A stretch of 64,000 nucleotides of DNA, from assembly GCF_937616625.2 (NCBI RefSeq), contig NC_065570.1, forward strand, positions 41,547,665-41,611,664, read 5' to 3'. Source of the stretch: Mercurialis annua (lineage: Eukaryota > Streptophyta > Magnoliopsida > Malpighiales > Euphorbiaceae). This document shows positions 36,236 to 49,180 of this stretch, piece by piece. Made by a program: the position numbers and the translations under genes. The notes under the pieces are model-generated. The model worked only from the letters and a program-made list of their open reading frames with translations. It was not told the DNA's origin and did no database searches. Position 1 is the stretch's first letter. The number at the start of each line of letters is the position of its first letter.

Positions 36236-37063
36236 TGTCACGACCCGATTTCCACCCTAAACCAAGTAACGACCGACACTAGGGAATGGGAATGGTTGTT
36301 CCGAAACCCATAGCAAGCCTAGAACCTCTAGAAATGTTTTACAAATATAATTACAAGATTGTATCTCACGTACGATCCGTTTTCAAAAAATATCGTCAAA
36401 ATATTTCTCATTTAACGCAAACACTTTTCTGAAATATACGTATAAGAGAAAATTGGTTTTCAGATGTACTGGTTGGATTACCGTATTATCTCAACCCTCA
36501 CTTTCCTCTGAAAACCTAGTGTTGTAAATACTAGAAACCATGAACATGCTTGCCTTAACACATAGGTAGCCCTGCTCCAAACCACATGCCACTGTTAATA
36601 TGTTTAACAAAATAATGTGGACACCTCTACGTCTCGCAACGGTGGTATTAAAAATATTAAAATACACAATGGACCGGTTACACCTAGCCGACGTATATAA
36701 ACCATATTGTTTTGGACACACCCCAAAACACACGAGGCCGACTCGGTAACTATATACAATATGCCACTATGCAGCCATCCAAAAGGTATACACAGATGCA
36801 CTAGATTCTATCAGAGTATCTAAACAGAGGATTAGTGGCACGGCTGCTATCGTATCAAACTTATACTATTATAGCATTCAAGAGTACAAAACATATGTAC
36901 AATACCAAAAGAAGAGCTCCCCTGAAGCAGGAAGGTGGAAGATTGATTGACCTCAAAGCTCATCGCATGAGAATGGGAAACAACAACGGGGTGAGAAATA
37001 TAAATATTTTTGAGTGAGTAAATAGTTTACAGATAAATACCAAAATCGCATCATATATATAAA

Positions 37064-37446
37064 AGGCCTAATTACTTAAAAACCACCCAACTTGTAACTT
37101 TTTTCCATTTATACCATGACCTAGGAAAATTTTCAATTGTACCCTATTTTTGATTTTTATGTTTCATTTGTACCCAAAATTAAAAAATTTGATAATTTAA
37201 TTAATTTAAGGATGAAAATAATAAAAACAAGATACATAAATGATTAACATTAATGTTATATCAGAATATAGGTTAAAAATGAAGGACTAATTTAAACTCT
37301 TTTTCAAAAGAAAATAGGCTAATTCAACTCATTAGGGTAGAGATGAAACATAAAAATCGAAAATAGGGTACAATTGAAAATTTTCCTAGGTCATGGTATA
37401 AATGAAAAAAAGTTACAAGGTGGGTGGTTTTTAAGTAATTAGGCCT
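37064..37446. mobile_element. MITE nested in solo LTR 2, copy B
   Basis: Its length and 7-bp ATATAAA duplicates are the same as at 12150-12532. One base differs in the centre. Confidence 0.8.
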
Positions 37447-38506
37447 ATATAAAACAGTTATATATAAAAAATATTATTAATGTGTCGATTCATATGAAAC
37501 CCTAGGCCACAAATGTCCTAACAGACATACTCACATTACTAGCTTACAGACAACAGACTAAGGACAATAAACTTAATCACTGTCGTCCACTGTTGTATCT
37601 CTGGTACCTGGACAATAATCATGAAACTGCCATCGCGGTTTAACCTACGACCGTAACCATATTAGTGTCGCCTCGGGGTTTATCCGTGAAGTCAAGGCAT
37701 TCACTTTCCCAATGACTTAACACGACATACATACCCCTATGCATCGACAGAAGTACATCTAGAACCGGTGTTGGTGATCACGCAACCCTTTTGCCGCCCA
37801 ATTGGTAGCTCGTTCCAATGGATCTCTTTTGGCTAGTTTATACTACTGCAATTATGAAATTAAAACAGTTGAATACTGATATTCAAAAGTAAACAAGTAA
37901 ACTCACATTACTGCTATGTTCATACTTAGCCTCGTCGTATGTGTGACAGACTTCCCTTAGTCATGGTATGAATGCTGGACAGCTGGTCGGATCAAACATA
38001 CAAAACACACAAGACAACACATAATCACTTATTTTTGGTATAAACATCTAGGTTCAGGAACCTAGGCTTAGTCAAAGCATTCAAATATATAACATGTATC
38101 ACTTATGGTCTTGTTCTTTTAAAAATCATTTAAACCGTTTTCACCTCAAGAAAATATTTAGACTTCGCTCTAGAAGTCCTTTTAGGTATAGCAATACCTA
38201 AATAAAATCATTTAATAATATAGATTTTATTGTCAAAACAATTCACAGTCGTATACTAATTATTTAGCAAAGCCGATTGCTAAATCTTTTAAACCATTTA
38301 AACGTCGACTTTAGATCTTTTAATGTCCTTTTTAAACATTTAACTTTACTTTTAAATCTCATTTTAAAAGTCTATATATTTAGGTTTAAAACTCTTTTCA
38401 TTTTCATTTAAAAACAATTATCGTTTTTAAACGTTTTAGTTCGACGAAACTACGTCAAACGGATAGGGAAAAAGCCCCAAAACTTCCCCCTCCAGGTTGA
38501 CGTCAC

Positions 38507-38642
38507 ACCTGCTGTGCAAGGCACAGCAGGTAGCTGCACAGCCGTGCAACTTCAGCTACACATTTGTGCAGTAACTAGGCTGCACGTTCGTGCAGCAACT
38601 AGGCTGCACGTTCGTGCAACGCTTTGCTGCACTATCATGCAG
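38507..38642. repeat. Palindrome cluster in solo LTR 2, copy B
   Basis: CTGCACGTTCGTGCAG is at 38580-38595 and the truncated unit at 38604-38617. A C/T change at 38628 lies just beside the cluster. Confidence 0.7.
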
Positions 38643-39142
38643 CCGTATTTCCATCCCTGGAAACACGAATTTCAAGGCGTTACCGGCGTGCTCGGAATTC
38701 CCAGAACGCTGCAAACGTGTTATCTAATGTCCACAAACACAAATATGCAATTTAGACGTAATTCGGACGTATAATTCAATAGTTTGATTCGGTAACGGTT
38801 TATAAACAAATATATATTCGATATATATCGAAATAAACATTTAATACGGGTTTAATACCATGATTACTCAAGTAATCGAGGTATTAAACCGTCGATATCA
38901 GCCGAAAACCTAAGTGTCGCCATTGTTCTCTGAAGCGAAAGAGAATCGAGCAAATTATTTGTGTGTACAATTCATTCAAACGGCCAACTTATATATAGTA
39001 ATGGTCAATTGGCAACTTAGTTCTTTAGCTAACACATCACTTTAACTCAAATTTTTAAATAGTCGTTTGTAGTTTAAACGGAAATTAATTCCGAAGTTCG
39101 TGAAATTTTACCAAAAAATCTAATAAAATATCAGACCCCACA

Positions 39143-39507
39143 GATCTAATCGTTTCCGGTGTCGGTGAGTACCTTGAATTCGTTGGAGGGTGCATAGGAT
39201 CATATGTGTTTGATTTTAGCAGGAACTTTGGCAGCAAGATCAGCATTTTTCAGCGGCCATTGAATCTGAAAAGGAAAAGGAAATTATCGCCCGCTAAGAT
39301 AGACGATGAGGAAGAAAGGCGAAAAATAAAAATCAAATACTCACAAGGACTTTTGGAATTGCAGAGAGCTGGAGAGCGAGAAGCTTCGAAATTCGCAATG
39401 GATTAGGATATTAAGGAAATGAGTGAGGATTATTCCTAATAAGGTAATTTTTTCAGTAACCGAATAGTCGCCAAAGTTAATGCTTGACATCGTGAGATAG
39501 TGGGGGG
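39143..39507 (-). pseudogene. 5' part of the antisense gene, copy B
   Basis: It corresponds to 14226-14590, with no difference seen. Confidence 0.4.
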
Positions 39508-39520
39508 ACAACTCATTCAC

Positions 39521-40110
39521 TGACATGGCATCATGGAGGCGCCGAAGAGTCTATAGATGGGAACACCATGGGCCTGAGATGGAGCCCATCAAGAATGAGG
39601 CTGACAAGAACAAGACTAAAATTGTTATTTCAGATTTGTTGGGGGAATTGTTTACACGGGACCAAAAGGATCGAGTGCAAGAGATTAAACGGGCTTATTT
39701 AGGGTACAAGGCCCAAAAGGCCTTTTAGCTTAGCAATTCTTGTCCAACTAGAATTAGGAGTAGATTAGGCATTTTCTTTTTAGGAATAGGAATTGGACTT
39801 ATTTTAGGACTTTTATTTTGTTGAGTTATAAATAGCTTAGAGAAATCATTATGTTATTATCTCTCAATCAATTAATCAAAAATCAAGCCCATTGCTTTTT
39901 TTTCCCGCAATCTCAGGATTGTTTTATTTTATGAGTAGTTCTGATATTAATCTCGCTTGTGTTTCTTAACTCCCATATTAATTGTATTAGTTTAATCGGT
40001 TAATTTAGTAACCAAAGAAGCCCTGTGATGATCTTTTCATGCTTTTGTTAAAACATCAAATCTCAAACCGATCTCATTTATAAATTCAAAGATTCGATTC
40101 CATGCAAACA
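39521..40110 (+). mobile_element. Tat-1 3' LTR, copy B
   Basis: It corresponds to 14604-15193, with the TATA box at 39826-39835. A C/A change lies near 39559. Confidence 0.65.
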
Positions 40111-40749
40111 ATAACATACAAAAAATCCTCGATGTTGGAATATAATCATTTCAACACTTTGCTAAAAATCAAATAGATATCTCGCTTTTTTAAACTAGAT
40201 TTTTAACAAATAGATATACTATATGACATTCCTTACATATAGCATAATTCACATTTACGTTCTCTTATATCTTATTTAAAAATCAATTGTTGCATCCTCA
40301 AATATCATTTTCATTTAATGTTTTACGTTCATTTAATCTTACCTTATCTTTTAAAAAAAATCAATTCTCTTACTCTTAAAATTCAAATTCAAATGCTAAC
40401 ATATTTATTTTAATTTTTTTGACAACTTAAATTTTAATAAATATTAAAAATATTAAATTATAATCATTAAGTTATTATTTTCATAAAAAAGTAATTTGTA
40501 TTTATATTTATATTAAATATGTATTTAAAAATTTAACTTAATAAATTAAGTTTTTTTAACTTAGCTGACTAACATTAAAATTAAATAAAAATGATTAAAA
40601 TATTAACGAAAAGAAAAATAAAGGAGTAATTTGTTCTAGATTATATTCAATAAAAATAAGAGCTGTTAAAATTAAATAGTGAATTTGACCTAAATTCAAA
40701 TAGAATAAACTAATTCTGCTATATGTAAGATTATAAAAAATCCTCGATG
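40111..40749. other. AT-rich block with 15-bp flanking repeat, copy B
   Basis: AAAAAATCCTCGATG is at 40120-40134 and 40735-40749. Content matches copy A except for one change near 40267. Confidence 0.6.
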
Positions 40750-40867
40750 AACCCTCCCATTCCCCCCAAACCCCACCAAAAACCCTAACCTTAATGTCCC
40801 CGTAACCAACAATCAAGCAAGGAAATCTGTAAATTCGAATGTATAAACATCTTTTACGGGTTTTGAC

Positions 40868-42405
40868 TTGTCCTCTTCAGCTAGAAGATTAATTTATTTT
40901 GAGAACTTCCCATGTACTTGCAGGTATTTTGATATTAAGAAACTTTTCGCAATATATGAAGTTTATGGTCGAGTTTCGTTGGCAACCAAACTCACCAAGA
41001 GAAATTGTAGCTTTGGATTCATTAGGCCAGAATCGTTAAAGGATTTAAAATGGATTCTCAATCCATTAAACATGATTGCTATTGGTAAATTCGAACTCAG
41101 GGCTTTTCGTCCTAGGTTTCCGTAGAAGAAGGCTGATAACCCTAAACCTATTAACAAGTCTGCTGATATTCAATCCCAATTGTGTGATTTTATCGCTGGC
41201 GTTAAAGGATAAACAGAACTATAATGATGCAACATCAGGCATTGATTTGTTGGCTAAAAACATGGTAGCAGATGCTTAGACAACTAGTTTGAAGCTAGCA
41301 ATTACAAATGAACAGGTTTTGTTAGAAACTAATGATTGGATGTTGAGGTCAATTGTGGCAAGAGAAGTAGACATCAAATCAATTATCAAGGCGAGGAACT
41401 TTCTTTGCAACCAAAGTATTCTTTTTGAAAGAATTAGTTTCATGGGTGCGAACCTAATCCTTATTACTTTCGAATCGATTTTGGCTGCAACTGAATTCAT
41501 AGAGATTACAAGGCCATCACTATCAAATTTATTCCAATCTTACTACTAGTTAAAGGATTTTAAACAATCTTTCTCGAGATTAGATTCAGTTTTTATAGCC
41601 AATGGACGCTTGATCTCTGTTATGTGGATGTTTTTATGGAGCTAAGGAACAGTATCGGAGAGGCCATAGTAGTGGATATCAGTGATCGCCATGATGTGGG
41701 TATTGTGCTTCTTGTTGATACATAAATCTTTCGCTTGATATGAGCTTTGAGGATATATCACGTCCCATTTATGTTATTGAAAGTGGCAAACCGATAATTT
41801 TTGATTCACCTTTTGTGTGTTCTATTAACATAGTAGAGAGTGTTATTCCTCATACAATGGAAGGTTTGGAGGATTGTATGATGGAAAAGGATATGACTTC
41901 TGTCATTATTGCTCAGTTACTCTACGCTGTGAAGGGACTTGGTGTTGAGCGTTTATGGTTCAATAGTGAGAGACCTGGAATAAAACAACCGGCAAACATT
42001 AGCAGTCAAGGAAAGAAGAGAAGACCAAGTACTGGAGGGTTCGATCTGCGTGATAATATTTTGGTTGATTTTTTGCATGGCCATGTAAAACAACTAGTTG
42101 AGCCAACAACCATTCAATTAATACCATCAGTAGAAGAGGTTATTGATTCTGAAAGTTTTCCAATTAGGAACATTTTAGTGGATTTACATAATGCAGCAAC
42201 AGAGATGGTGGAAGTAACTGCTCCTAGCTCAACTTCAACTGTTCCAAGTTTAAGCAAAGGTGAGAAGGATAGTCTGGACATGATGGTTGCAGAAACTATT
42301 GAGGATGTTTCAGTTCAGCATGTGATTGTGCCTATTTCTTACTCGGATGTTACAGTGGATATTCAGTTCAAAGAGAGGAATGCTCATGGAACATTAAGAA
42401 ATTAA
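40868..42405 (+). pseudogene. LINE ORF1, broken, copy B
   Basis: It corresponds to 15951-17488, with the V to L change in the RRM-like block and A to P in the 221-codon block. Confidence 0.65.
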
Positions 42406-42676
42406 CTGCTAAGTGTGATGTGATTTCTTGTTCAAATCAGGAGTAGTTGCAAGATTATGAACCAGATATTGTTAATTTGAAATACATACATGTAAAAATT
42501 AGAAAGGGAACATCCTTTCTTCCGGAAGAAGCAACAGATTAAACTTGGCAAATTGGCCATGACTTTGGTATTTTCAAGAGAGAAATGAGATCGGCTACCT
42601 TGAAGAAGTTATCTAATAAATTAGTGGCAAATAAAAAATGTAGGCAGTTCTGAGTTCTTTTGTCTCAAGGTTTTTT

Positions 42677-43209
42677 TAGTATTCATGTCTTTTATGTTCT
42701 CTTTCGTTTCATAGAATTGCAGGGGTGGCATTTTCTTTTCGAGGAAACAAAATTTTATTCGAAATCTGGTTTCAAGTCAATATATTTCCTTCATTGGTGT
42801 ACTAGAGTCGAAAAGTGAACTATTAGACGAGTTTTTTGTCAGAATGCTTAGGCCTAATTTGGATTTCAAGTTTGACTTGATTCCATCTGCGGGTGCTTCT
42901 GGTGCTATTCTTCTTATTATGTGTTATTGAATAATGTAGTTATTTAAATGGGTTCAAAATGGATCTCCATAGATTTTTTATTTAATGATGTGTTCAGCCA
43001 CCACATTCTTATTTATGCCAGTAATGTGTCTTCGGATAGGTTTTTATTATGGTAGGAACTTGAGTCAATGTTAGATTTTCGCAGGCAATGTTATCACTAG
43101 CGGTAATTTCAACAAAACTCTTCATCTTGAAGATAGACTAAACTGTGCAGGATGTTCCCCTTCTATGCTCGCTTTTGGTGAATTTGTGATTAGATATACC
43201 TCATAAGGG
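42677..43209 (+). pseudogene. LINE endonuclease, broken, copy B
   Basis: It corresponds to 17760-18292; no difference seen. Confidence 0.65.
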
Positions 43210-43691
43210 AAGATCATGTACCTGGAAAAACTCCTTTTCTAAATCTCATATCAATAGATGCCCAGTATATTCGACAGTAGGTATCAGATGGCTTTTCATG
43301 TCACATTCAGCCTTGACGGGGAAATTTCCAGACCATGTTTCTTTACTTTTTCGATCTGCAAATGTCTTCAATTGGGATCCAAAGCCTTTTAGATCTGTGG
43401 ATGCAAGGTGGGATCATGAGGGTTTTGAGAAATATGTGGCAGAGAGCTAGACTGCCGCGGCTTGTGAAAAATCGACGAGGTTAACTTCAAGGTTAAAACT
43501 GCTGCGGCATCTAATCAAAATCTGGAACCAAGACATCTTTGGTGAGCAAAATAAGAAGATAAAGGAGCTCACATCTGAGATTTTATAAAGGAAGCGAAGG
43601 CTGATTCTAACCTGTGCACAGATGAAGAACGGGCGGTGATTGGGAGTCTTAAAGCTGAGTTATGGACAGCTGGGAAGAGGGTTGAGTTACT

Positions 43692-45257
43692 GTGGATTCG
43701 AAAGTAACACTGAGATGGAATACGGCAGGAGATAGAAATACAAAGTTCTTTCATAGTGAGTCTTCTAAACACAATAGAAATAACCATATTCTGTCCATCA
43801 AAGTTGACGAGGTGATCTTCTCTGAACCTAGTGACATTCGATTTTTCATAAGGGATTTCTTTAAATCTTTATATAGTCATCACGATGGTATGGACTTTGA
43901 TCTCTCAGGGTTGTTTTTTTTTAAAAAAAATAACAGACATTCAAGCTAGTGGCTTGGTTCGGCTATTTACCCATGATGAAATATTTAGCTCGCTTTCTTC
44001 TTGTGGGGAAACAAAGACTCCGGGTCCCGGTCGATTTAATTTCTACTTCTACAAATGGGCATGGCCAATTATGAAAAAGGAATTTCTAGATTTGTTTGAT
44101 GATTTTTTTCAATAAGAAAACTCTTCCTAAGGGTATGAATACATCTTTTATGATTTTAGTGCCTGAAGTAGCGGGTTCAACGGACATTAAGGACTACCGA
44201 CCAATCAGTTTAGGAAACGCGTTATTTAGGCTCCTTTCAAAGACCCTCTCCTTGATATTAGTGCCTCTTTTATCTAGTGTAATCTATGAAAATCAACATG
44301 CTTTTATAAAGGGCAGGAGCATTCTCGAGTATTCGATGATTGCTAATGAACTTGTTCATTTAACAACAAGGAGAAAGGATAATTTACTTGGTCTTAAGCT
44401 CGACTTCTATAAAGCCTTTGATAGTATTAGTTGGGTTTACCTCATGAAGGTTATGTCTTCTATGAATTTACCATAAAGATGGCTTGATTGGATGATGGTT
44501 TGCTTATCAACAACAACTACGTCTGTTTTTGTAAATGGAAGTCCTTTGGAGCCGTTTGGTTTGAAAAGAGAAGTCAGACAAGGAGACCCTATCTCTCCTT
44601 ATTTGTTTTTAATTACGGTGGAAGGGCTGGAATGTTTACAAGATAAAGCGATAGAGATGGGTTTTATATGAGGCTTCCGTTTTTCTAATGATCACAACCC
44701 AATTTTTTTACTCCAATTTGCAAATGACACGTCACTCTACCTTCCTTATATTATTGAGCAGCTGCAAAATCTGACAAGGATTCCTCGATGTTATGAGTTA
44801 ATTTCGGGTTTAACTACATAAGAATTCCATTATGGGAATTAATGTTTCAGAGATTCATTTATTGTTGGTAGCGGAGTAAGTGGATTGTAAAGTTGATTCT
44901 TTCCCTATCAAATATTTAGGGCTGCCGCTTGCAAACTGTAAGCTTCCTGTGGGGACATGGAATTATGTTGTGGAACGGTTTAAGGGTCGTCTAGCTCTCT
45001 GGAAAAGAAATCTTTTATCTCCGGCGGGAAGACTTATTGTAATGAAATTCGCTCTTTTTAGCATCCCGGTTTATTTTATGTATGTTCATAGCATGCCAAA
45101 ACCAATTATAAAGATGTTGGAATCTTATATAAGCCATTTTCTATGGAAGAGAAATATTTCAAATCGTGTTCTAAGTAAGATTTCTTGGAACAATATCTGT
45201 AAAGATTATGAGGAAGGAGGCTTAGGGATTACTAATCTCTCTTTCAGTGGATGAGGA
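43692..45257 (+). pseudogene. LINE reverse transcriptase, broken, copy B
   Basis: It corresponds to 18775-20340. FAND replaces FADD here too. An Ile to Met change lies in the thumb block near 45044. Confidence 0.85.
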
Positions 45258-46016
45258 AGTTGAGGATTAACGGAGATTATTCTTTGTGGTTCGATGTTGT
45301 TTCGTCTTGTTGGAAGATTTCTGATTGATATTGTTTGTTGAAAGGGAATGTAACCTGATTTTCCTATGTTTGGAAGGGTATTAGGAAGCGAAGTTCCATT
45401 TATATGGCTGCATGGAAAATTTTCATTGCAATGTTAGTTTTGTTGTTGGATCGGGAACTTCGATCTCTCTATGGAATGACAACTTGATGGTAAATGGTCC
45501 AGCATCTGTTTTATTCCCACAGTTATTTAACCTGTCAAATCAGAAACATGCTTCTATCAACTATATTTGGACCTCGCGATGGCGTTGGAGGCGACGATTG
45601 CGTAATTTTGAGGCTGTCTTTCTTCAATCCTTTCAAGAAATTTTCAATCGTTTTGTTAGAAATTTAACCAATGTTGAAACTGTAGTGTGGAGTTCATCTT
45701 CTGGAATTTATTGATCAATGACTTCCTGTAAAGCTTATTAAAACTTCAAAATTGCTACAACTGATCTACATGGGAGTGGTAGAGTTTTGAATGGTTCAGT
45801 TGTGGCTGTCAATAGACCTGCTTCTCTATTCGTCGCTGCTGATGGTAACAGGTATATTGCTGCTCGTCGTTCTTTAGGTAAAGTGATAGCTGATAAAGAG
45901 GACATACCTGCTGCTGAGTTTGTGTTAAATGATGAAGAAGGAATGCCTGCTGCTGGGTATGAGTTTTCTAAGACTGATGCATCCCCTTTGTTTGTCCATC
46001 CAGCTGCTGATTTTTT

Positions 46017-46267
46017 GTCCATCACAATGATGACATGTATGAGGTTTATTCCTTTTAAGCAAATCTGGAATTCGTTAGCCCTGCCTAGAGTTAAATTCTT
46101 CATATGGCTTGCACTTCATAATAGCATTCCATCTCTTGAATTCTTGCAAATCGATCAATTATAACAACAGGGAATTCTCTTTGCTCTATTTTTGGGGTAG
46201 TGGAGACTCAAGATCATATTTTTATCCACTGTGGTTTTGCTAGAATTATTTGGTTTGGTAATCTTGA
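46017..46267 (+). pseudogene. LINE zinc-binding segment, broken, copy B
   Basis: It corresponds to 21100-21350. One G/T change (Gly to Cys) lies near 46036. Confidence 0.7.
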
Positions 46268-46776
46268 TAAGATGGGTATAGTGTTGACTTTTACGAGGAG
46301 CTTTCCAATTATTATTTTTTTTAATTCAGTGACATAGTATCATTGACAGAGGCACATATGTGACTTTATGTAAGATTTTATGGTTCTTCGTGGTGTGGGA
46401 AACTTGGAAGAGCAGAACCGAATATATTTTTCCAGATACTCAGGAAACCATGAGGCGCTTATCTTTAACAGTTTCTCGAAGGCGGCTTTTTCATTACAAA
46501 ATTTGTAATAGGAGTTTTTGTTATTCGGGTTTAGATTTTTTTAGAAATCCTAAGTGTATTTTATTTTATTTTCAGATTTCTAACTCGGCTTTACCCTAAC
46601 CCATAGCCTCTACTGTGTTCCTCCGTGTGTGCCACTTTTTGTGCGAAAGATTGTAGTTCTGGCTTTGTGACATCTTGTGGTTTTTTAATATTACTTTTAT
46701 TTATAAAAAAATATAATTTTATTTTTAAATCAACTATTCATAAATTATGTTATTATGTCAACAGAATTTGGATACA

Positions 46777-47328
46777 TCTATACTATATATAAAAGCACAG
46801 ATGGAGGGGGGACAGACAAATTTACTGAATAATCCTTTTCAGTTTATTAATAAATAAAGGTTTTATGGTCATTAACTAATTAATTTTAATTAATCGCTAT
46901 TTTAATTAAAATCCTAATTAGAATAGATAGATAAATTATCTCCAATTTAGTTTTTAGTATGTAAAAAATAACTAAATTGTCTTTAAATTAGTAGGAATAC
47001 CTATCTTTTAATTTTATTGAACTGCAAAATTAAAATACTGTCTTTGGTCAATATATTATTATTTAAATTTTTATCTTATTATATTTAAATATATTATTAA
47101 TAAAATTAAGTTAATTATTTAATTATGGTTATTATAAACTAAAAGAAGAATAAATTCAGTATAAAAAAAATTAATAACCGAATATATTATATTTATTTTT
47201 ACAAATTTTTTAAACTAATTTAATATTAATTATAAATAAAAAATTGATATAATTATAATAAATTTACTAATATATACATTGACGAGTTACGTTACGAGCT
47301 ACGTGCATAGCATATAATGCGAAACTAG
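46777..47328 (+). mobile_element. Short non-autonomous Helitron
   Basis: It starts TCTATACTATATATAAAAGC after an A at 46776 and ends CTAG before a T at 47329, as Helitrons do when they insert between A and T. Just before the end is a short hairpin (GCAT 47305-47308, ATGC 47317-47320) followed by GAAACTAG. The 552 bp are AT-rich with no helicase gene. The start and end motifs are close to those of plant Helitrons I know, but the hairpin stem is weak. Confidence 0.65.
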
Positions 47329-47634
47329 TATATATAAATGTTTAGGTTAGAGATTAAATTCTCAAAAAGAAAATCAATTTCTTCATTTTAAGGAGGCTAG
47401 CCGCAAAAGAAAAACAAAGAATGTAAAAACTGTGTCAAACAAGTCCCAACCGACCATATAACCTAAGAAACTGAAAAAAAAAATTGAGAATAACATGAAA
47501 AGGGAAAATTTTCTAATTATTTGACAATGTAACGCTCTAGTCAAATACTCGCCAAACATGCCTTTATACTTTGTTTCGTTTATTTTGATTTCTGTCCCTT
47601 TCTGTCCGTCCAAACCCCACTCGCAATGTCTCTC
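47329..47634 (+). promoter_or_regulatory. Proximal promoter region of the lipase gene
   Basis: About 300 bp lie between the Helitron end and the TATA box. The region is AT-rich. I see no clear known element apart from the TATA box. Confidence 0.4.
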
Positions 47635-47644
47635 TTATATAAAA
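47635..47644 (+). promoter_or_regulatory. TATA box of the lipase gene
   Basis: TTATATAAAA is followed by a CT-rich stretch typical of plant transcription starts. A start about 30 bp downstream (near 47670) gives a leader of about 35 nt to the ATG at 47705. Confidence 0.65.
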
Positions 47645-47704
47645 ACCCCACTCTTCTCTCTACTCCTAAATAATCCTTTCATTTTCTTGATTTCTCTCTC
47701 TTTA

Positions 47705-49180
47705 ATGGCTTCTAAAATCTTGATTCCTAAACTTGCATGTACTTCTAAATTGCCTGTTTATTTGCGTAAAAAGAATTTAATTTTCGCCTCTACACAGCAA
47801 CAAACAGAAAAACCTTCTTTTTCATCATCACAAATCATTTCTTGTGATGATGTATCAACTGCACCATTGTCTTGTTCTTCTTTTACCAACATTTCAAGGG
47901 CTAAATCATCCAATTTGGACTCTTTATGTAGCCTTTGGAGAGAGATTCAAGGTTGTTCCAATTGGGACAATCTTGTTGAGCCCTTACACCCTCTTCTTCG
48001 TCAAGAAATCGTTCGTTATGGAGAATTCGTTACGGCTTGTTACAAAGCTTTCGATCTTGATCCCAACTCGAAACGCTTCTTATCTTGCAAATATGGTAAG
48101 AAAAACATGTTGAACCAAATCGGTATGCATGATTCGGGCTATGAAGTCACTAAATATATCTATGCAACTCCTGATATTAACATTCCAATCCATAATGGTG
48201 CTTCTTGCAGCCGATGGGTCGGTTACATGGCTGTATCGAACGACAAAACAACGGAGAAGATCGGAAGAAGGGATATAATTATTACATTTCGAGGAACAGT
48301 GACTAACCATGAGTGGGTTGCTAATTTTATGAGCTCTCTCACTCCACCAAGACTAGACCCTCATAATCCACGCCTTGACGTGAAAGTGGAATCAGGGTTT
48401 TTGAGCCTGTACACTTCGGATGAGAGCGATAATAAGTTCGGACTCGAAAGCTGTCGCGAACAGCTTCTCTCCGAATTGTCGAGGCTGTTAAAAATGTATA
48501 AAGGAGAAGAAATGAGTATATCAATGGCGGGTCATAGTATGGGGAGCTCATTGGCTCTTCTTCTTGCATATGACATATCCGAGCTTGGATTGAATAGAAA
48601 CGATCGGAACGGAGATGCTGTTCCGGTGACGGTGTTTTCGTTCGGGGGACCGAGGGTAGGAAATGCAGGGTTCAAAGAAAGGTGTGAGGAGTTGGGGGTG
48701 AAAGTGCTGAGAATTGTGAATGTGAATGATCCAATCACAAAACTACCTGGGGTATTCTTAAATGAAAATTTTAGGGTTTTGGCAGGAAGATATAAAGTTC
48801 CATGGAGTTATTCATGTTACGCACATGTGGGTGTTGAATTACTTGTTGATTTCTTCAGCATGCAAAACCCTACATGTGTTCATGACTTGGAAGCTTACCT
48901 CAGCAGCTTGCTTATGAAATGCCCTAAAAGACCATCATCATTACCACCACTAGAGCTTGATCATCAACAAGAAAATTTTGTTGATGGTTTTCAGCTGGAT
49001 GGTAATTTCTTGAATAAAACAAAGGAACTGCTATTCAATGCACAAAATCTTAACATCTTGCCACTAAGAATTGCTCTATGTAATATGATAAACTTGGTTC
49101 AGTCTCAGAAAACTAAATTCCTTATAAATGAACATGTTTATCTATGGATGAACTCCTTGGTCTTGTACACGCTATTTTAG
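47705..49180 (+). CDS. Class I phospholipase A1 / DAD1-like lipase, plastid-type
   Basis: It hydrolyses acyl chains (sn-1) of phospho- and galactolipids, and in plants supplies fatty acids for jasmonate synthesis or lipid turnover. The product is 491 residues from a single exon, as is usual for PLA1-I genes. The N-terminus (residues 1-60) is Ser/Thr- and Lys-rich with few acidic residues, like a plastid transit peptide. The family start [18 protein letters not shown] is followed by [22 protein letters not shown] holds nucleophile Ser278. Asp342 ([11 protein letters not shown]) and His393 (VHDLEAYL) complete a lipase-3 type triad by spacing; His374 (YAHVGVEL) is conserved too. An in-frame ATG at 47558 would add 49 residues, but it lies upstream of the TATA box. 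I do not recognise the last ~85 residues. Which PLA1-I subgroup it belongs to is unclear. Confidence 0.92.
   Translation: MASKILIPKLACTSKLPVYLRKKNLIFASTQQQTEKPSFSSSQIISCDDVSTAPLSCSSFTNISRAKSSNLDSLCSLWREIQGCSNWDNLVEPLHPLLRQEIVRYGEFVTACYKAFDLDPNSKRFLSCKYGKKNMLNQIGMHDSGYEVTKYIYATPDINIPIHNGASCSRWVGYMAVSNDKTTEKIGRRDIIITFRGTVTNHEWVANFMSSLTPPRLDPHNPRLDVKVESGFLSLYTSDESDNKFGLESCREQLLSELSRLLKMYKGEEMSISMAGHSMGSSLALLLAYDISELGLNRNDRNGDAVPVTVFSFGGPRVGNAGFKERCEELGVKVLRIVNVNDPITKLPGVFLNENFRVLAGRYKVPWSYSCYAHVGVELLVDFFSMQNPTCVHDLEAYLSSLLMKCPKRPSSLPPLELDHQQENFVDGFQLDGNFLNKTKELLFNAQNLNILPLRIALCNMINLVQSQKTKFLINEHVYLWMNSLVLYTLF

Larger units (their letters stand above)
36236..39142 (-). mobile_element. Solo LTR 2, copy B
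   Basis: It corresponds to 11322-14225, with a 3-bp longer stretch near 38047 (TCTAGG in place of AGG) and a few substitutions. The right end is as tentative as in copy A. Confidence 0.6.
25695..40110 (+). mobile_element. Tat-1 retrotransposon, copy B
   Basis: It has the same structure as 780-15193. Differences from copy A include loss of the protease active-site Asp (29005), a Gln/Glu change beside the RT YIDD block (30300), and scattered neutral changes. All stops of copy A are shared, so the element was dead before the duplication. Confidence 0.85.
40750..46706 (+). mobile_element. L1-type LINE, degenerate, copy B
   Basis: Same module order and stops as 15833-21790. One extra A lies in the run after the T-tract near 43922. 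Confidence 0.85.
21829..46744. repeat. Copy B of the ~24.9-kb tandem duplication (complete unit, 24916 bp)
   Basis: This is the complete unit. It begins inside the gag of a minus-strand Tat element (Tat-2), continues through solo LTR 1, Tat-1 and the LINE, and ends in the AT-rich LINE tail at 46744. It contains no intact host gene, so the duplication copied only transposon-derived DNA. Most differences from copy A are single transitions or homopolymer changes spread over the whole length, with no sign of selection on any reading frame. Confidence 0.95.

Noticed and set aside
47558..47704. An upstream in-frame ATG that would add 49 residues to the lipase
   Set aside because: It lies before the TATA box at 47635, so it would not be in the transcript. 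The added residues are hydrophobic and do not look like a transit peptide of this family.
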